DNA from: Lachnospiraceae bacterium UBA5899
GTDB taxonomy: Bacteria; Bacillota; Clostridia; Lachnospirales; Lachnospiraceae
Length of the DNA stretch: 7,605 bases
Direction of reading: 5' to 3'
Assembly (NCBI GenBank): GCA_002432425.1
Contig: DJEL01000035.1
Coordinates: forward strand, 1-7,605
Under the pieces are notes generated by a model. The model had not been told where the DNA came from. It saw only the letters and a list, made by a program, of their open reading frames with translations, and did not search any database. A program made the translations under genes and the position numbers. Below, piece after piece: positions 5,986 to 7,605 of the stretch; the first letter of the stretch is position 1; each line of letters starts with the position of its first letter.

Positions 5986-6250
5986 AAAAATTCCCTTAAG
6001 ACAGTGCGTGGGCTGCGGTGAAATGAAGAATAAAAAAGAAATGATGAGAGTCTTAAAGACACCGGAGGACACCATCGTACTGGATTTAACAGGTAAAAAG
6101 AACGGAAGAGGCGCATACCTTTGTAAGAGCGGTGAATGCTTAAAAAAAGCCCGCAAAAACAAAGGCATCGAGCGTTCGTTCAAAATGAGCATACCGGATG
6201 CGGTATATGAGGAACTGGAGAAGGAGTTTAGTGAGACAAATGCAGAATAA
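5978..6250 (+). CDS. rnpM: RNase P modulator RnpM (YlxR family)
   Basis: The 90-residue product is a full-length YlxR-family protein. In Bacillus subtilis YlxR binds the RNase P RNA and modulates RNase P activity, hence the name RnpM; older annotation calls it a nucleic-acid-binding protein of the nusA-infB operon. Visible motifs are PLRQCVGCGEMKNKKEMMRV (C10, C13), VLDLTGKKNGRGAYLC (C49) and GECLKKARK (C54), so four cysteines sit at the usual places. The ATG at 5978 lies inside the end of nusA (8-base overlap) and has GAGGAAGG about a dozen bases upstream. An in-frame GTG at 5963 would add five residues and has the purine-rich stretch too close. The overlap suggests translational coupling to nusA. 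The 3' end overlaps ylxQ. Confidence 0.93.
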   Translation: MNKKIPLRQCVGCGEMKNKKEMMRVLKTPEDTIVLDLTGKKNGRGAYLCKSGECLKKARKNKGIERSFKMSIPDAVYEELEKEFSETNAE

Positions 6251-6551
6251 AATATATGGACTGCTGGGGCTCGCAGCACGCGGCAGAAATGTGGTAAGCG
6301 GCGAGTTCGCAACGGAAAATGCAGTGAAAAACGGTTCTGCTGTGCTGGTTATTGTAGCGAAGGATGCATCAGACAATACCCGGAAACTATTCCATGACAA
6401 ATGTTCGTTCTATGAAGTGTCCGTTTTTGACTACGGCATGAAAGCGGAACTGGGACATTGTATCGGAAAGGACGAAAGAGCCGCCCTTGCCGTCGTGGAC
6501 GAAGGTCTTGCAGAAAAATTGATTCAATATCTGAACGCATCCGAAAATTAG
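6240..6551 (+). CDS. ylxQ: L7Ae/L30e-family RNA-binding protein YlxQ
   Basis: The 103-residue product is a member of the L7Ae/L30e/Gadd45 fold family, whose relatives bind kink-turn RNA. It is a standard member of the nusA-infB operon in Firmicutes, with no settled cellular role. Recognisable segments are IYGLLGLAARGRNVVSGEFA at the start, the core VLVIVAKDASDNTRKLF, and LGHCIGKDERAALAVVDEGLA near the end. The length is normal for the family. Start choice is uncertain: AAGGAG (6221-6226) is 13 bases before ATG 6240 but only 4 bases before GTG 6231, which would add VRQ to the N-terminus; ATG 6240 is preferred. Either start overlaps the end of rnpM, so the two are probably translationally coupled. 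infB follows after 14 bases. Confidence 0.92.
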   Translation: MQNKIYGLLGLAARGRNVVSGEFATENAVKNGSAVLVIVAKDASDNTRKLFHDKCSFYEVSVFDYGMKAELGHCIGKDERAALAVVDEGLAEKLIQYLNASEN

Positions 6552-6565
6552 GAGGTAATAATTGC

Positions 6566-7605
6566 ATGGCAAAAATTAAGATACATGAACTTGCAAAGGA
6601 ATTTGGTGTACAAAGCAAAGAGGTCATTGCTTTTTTGCAGAGTAAAGGCATCGAAGCCAAAGCGGCACAGAGTGCGGTAGAGGACGATGCAGCCGACCTT
6701 GTAAGAAAACACTTCGGCAGCGGAGAACCCAAGCCCGCGGCAGAGGAAAAAGAAAGCAAGGCGGCGTCCAAAGCAGAGGTTAAGGCAGCCGAAGCAAAGG
6801 AAAACACCAAACCGGCAGAAACGAAAGAAGCAGCCAAAACAGATACAAAGGAAGCAGGTAAGCCCGTGGAAAACAAAGAAACCGTAAAGGCAGCGGAGAA
6901 CAAGGAAGCAGGAAAGGAAAATGCGGAAGCACCCAAGAAGAAAAAGACCATTATCTTCGTCAGCAATCCGCAGAATTCCCGTGTGCCCGGTCAGTCCTCC
7001 GGCAGAAACAATCAGGGTCAGGGAAACCGCGGCGGTATGAACGGTAATCAGGGTCAGAACCAGAGAAACAACCAGAATGTCCGTTCCGGACAGCCGGCAC
7101 CGGTTCGTCCCATTAAACCGCTGACACCTCCTTCTCCCACACCCAGTGTGCAGATGGTACCGTCCCGTCAGCCCCAGAAGGCAGCTCCCAAGGCAGAGCC
7201 CGCAAAGGAAGAGAAGCTTCAGAGCCAGACTAACAATACGGCTGCAGCAAACACCGCTGCTCCTAAGCCTGCTGCAGAAAGACCCGCAGCGGAAAGACCG
7301 GCTGCAGAGCGTCAGGCGGAAAGACCCGCACAGGCAAATGCGGCAGACAGACCTTACGGAAACCGTGATAACCGAAACGGTCAGAATGGCGACAGACCTT
7401 ACGGAAACAAAGACAACCGAAACGGCCAGGGCGGTTACGGAAACCGTGACAACCGAAACGGTCAGAACGGCGACAGACCTTACGGAAACCGCGACAATCG
7501 TAACGGTCAGGGCGGCGACAGACCCTACGGAAACAGAGATAACCGAAACGGTCAGGGCGGCTACGGAAACCGCGACAATCGTAATGGTCAGGGCGGCGAC
7601 AGACC
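6566..7605 (+). CDS. infB: Translation initiation factor IF-2, N-terminal part (cut by window edge)
   Basis: IF2 is the GTPase that places initiator fMet-tRNA on the 30S subunit and promotes subunit joining. Only its N-terminal 346 codons are visible; the GTP-binding and tRNA-binding domains lie beyond the window. Residues 1-50 form the IF2 N-terminal domain (KIHELAKEFGVQSKEVIAFL ... DLVRKHF). A long low-complexity extension follows: a charged Lys/Glu/Ala stretch (about 52-127), a short conserved-looking KKKKTIIFVSN (124-134), an Asn/Gln/Gly/Arg-rich part (about 140-175), a Pro-rich part (VRPIKPLTPPSPTP), AERPA repeats (about 238-256), and tandem repeats from residue 261. GGAGGT (6551-6556) precedes ATG 6566 and overlaps the last base of the ylxQ stop codon. 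The gene is the last visible one of the operon. The identification is secure from the first domain and gene order. Confidence 0.95.
   Translation, partial: MAKIKIHELAKEFGVQSKEVIAFLQSKGIEAKAAQSAVEDDAADLVRKHFGSGEPKPAAEEKESKAASKAEVKAAEAKENTKPAETKEAAKTDTKEAGKPVENKETVKAAENKEAGKENAEAPKKKKTIIFVSNPQNSRVPGQSSGRNNQGQGNRGGMNGNQGQNQRNNQNVRSGQPAPVRPIKPLTPPSPTPSVQMVPSRQPQKAAPKAEPAKEEKLQSQTNNTAAANTAAPKPAAERPAAERPAAERQAERPAQANAADRPYGNRDNRNGQNGDRPYGNKDNRNGQGGYGNRDNRNGQNGDRPYGNRDNRNGQGGDRPYGNRDNRNGQGGYGNRDNRNGQGGDR
7346..7605 (+). repeat. In-frame higher-order tandem repeat in infB
   Basis: Units encode DRPYGNRDNRNGQ(N/G)G (15 residues, 45 bp) or a short form YGNRDNRNGQ(N/G)G lacking DRP (12 residues, 36 bp). 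The order is long 7346-7390, long 7391-7435, short 7436-7471, long 7472-7516, long 7517-7561, short 7562-7597, then the start of another long unit at 7598. Thus long-long-short is itself repeated as a 126-bp block. The array continues past the window end. All units keep the reading frame. The encoded segment is rich in Arg, Asn and Gly and should be disordered. Confidence 0.95.

Noticed and set aside
5764..6312. 182-codon minus-strand ORF over nusA and rnpM
   Set aside because: Antisense to well-identified genes; its Ser/Phe-rich middle is the mirror of the acidic NusA tail.
6349..6966. 205-codon minus-strand ORF over ylxQ and infB
   Set aside because: Low-complexity Ser/Ala/Phe sequence, the mirror of the Lys/Glu/Ala-rich IF2 N-terminus; both plus-strand genes are certain.
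7346..7605. Regular repeats that could suggest a CRISPR array
   Set aside because: Units are directly adjacent without unique spacers, in frame and coding, and vary by whole codons.

Overview
The window looks like a low-to-mid GC Gram-positive anaerobe of the Clostridia, most likely a Lachnospiraceae member. The evidence is the gene order rimP-nusA-rnpM(ylxR)-ylxQ-infB, the NusA without extra C-terminal acidic-repeat domains, a DUF6171-type small zinc protein, and a secreted-type VWA/thrombospondin-3-repeat protein. The genus assignment is inference from memory of protein families; no search was possible.

Left part (1 to about 3700): an AT-rich accessory region full of damaged genes. At the left edge lies the 5' portion of an IS91-family transposase on the minus strand, apparently frameshifted near its start. 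Next to it is a gene remnant read in two frames (about 323-698), closed by a strong rho-independent terminator (723-750). Then comes a 584-codon ORF encoding a VWA domain, three calcium-binding TSP3-type repeats and a C-terminal papain/C39-like domain. This ORF seems to have lost its secretion signal and N-terminal ectodomain; a short basic ORF with a good ribosome binding site just upstream (900-956) looks like the leftover start of the original gene. Downstream, a decayed partial copy (2727-3024) precedes an intact paralogue (3111-3692), a small membrane-anchored or exported protein of unknown function.

Middle (3737 to 4261): a small cysteine-rich DUF6171-like gene, a hairpin without U-tract, then a good sigma-A-type promoter and a structured leader of about 105 nt. 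The leader combines an outer 9-bp helix, a terminator-like hairpin and a small third hairpin just ahead of rimP.

Right part (4262 to 7605): the conserved translation/transcription operon. rimP (30S maturation), nusA (transcription elongation/termination factor), rnpM/ylxR (RNase P modulator), ylxQ (L7Ae-like RNA-binding protein) and the beginning of infB (IF2) are tightly spaced or overlapping, so one transcript is expected. The visible IF2 N-terminus is a long disordered extension ending in a higher-order tandem repeat that runs off the window. The weak terminator in the leader of an operon that encodes NusA suggests NusA feedback control; this is a hypothesis.
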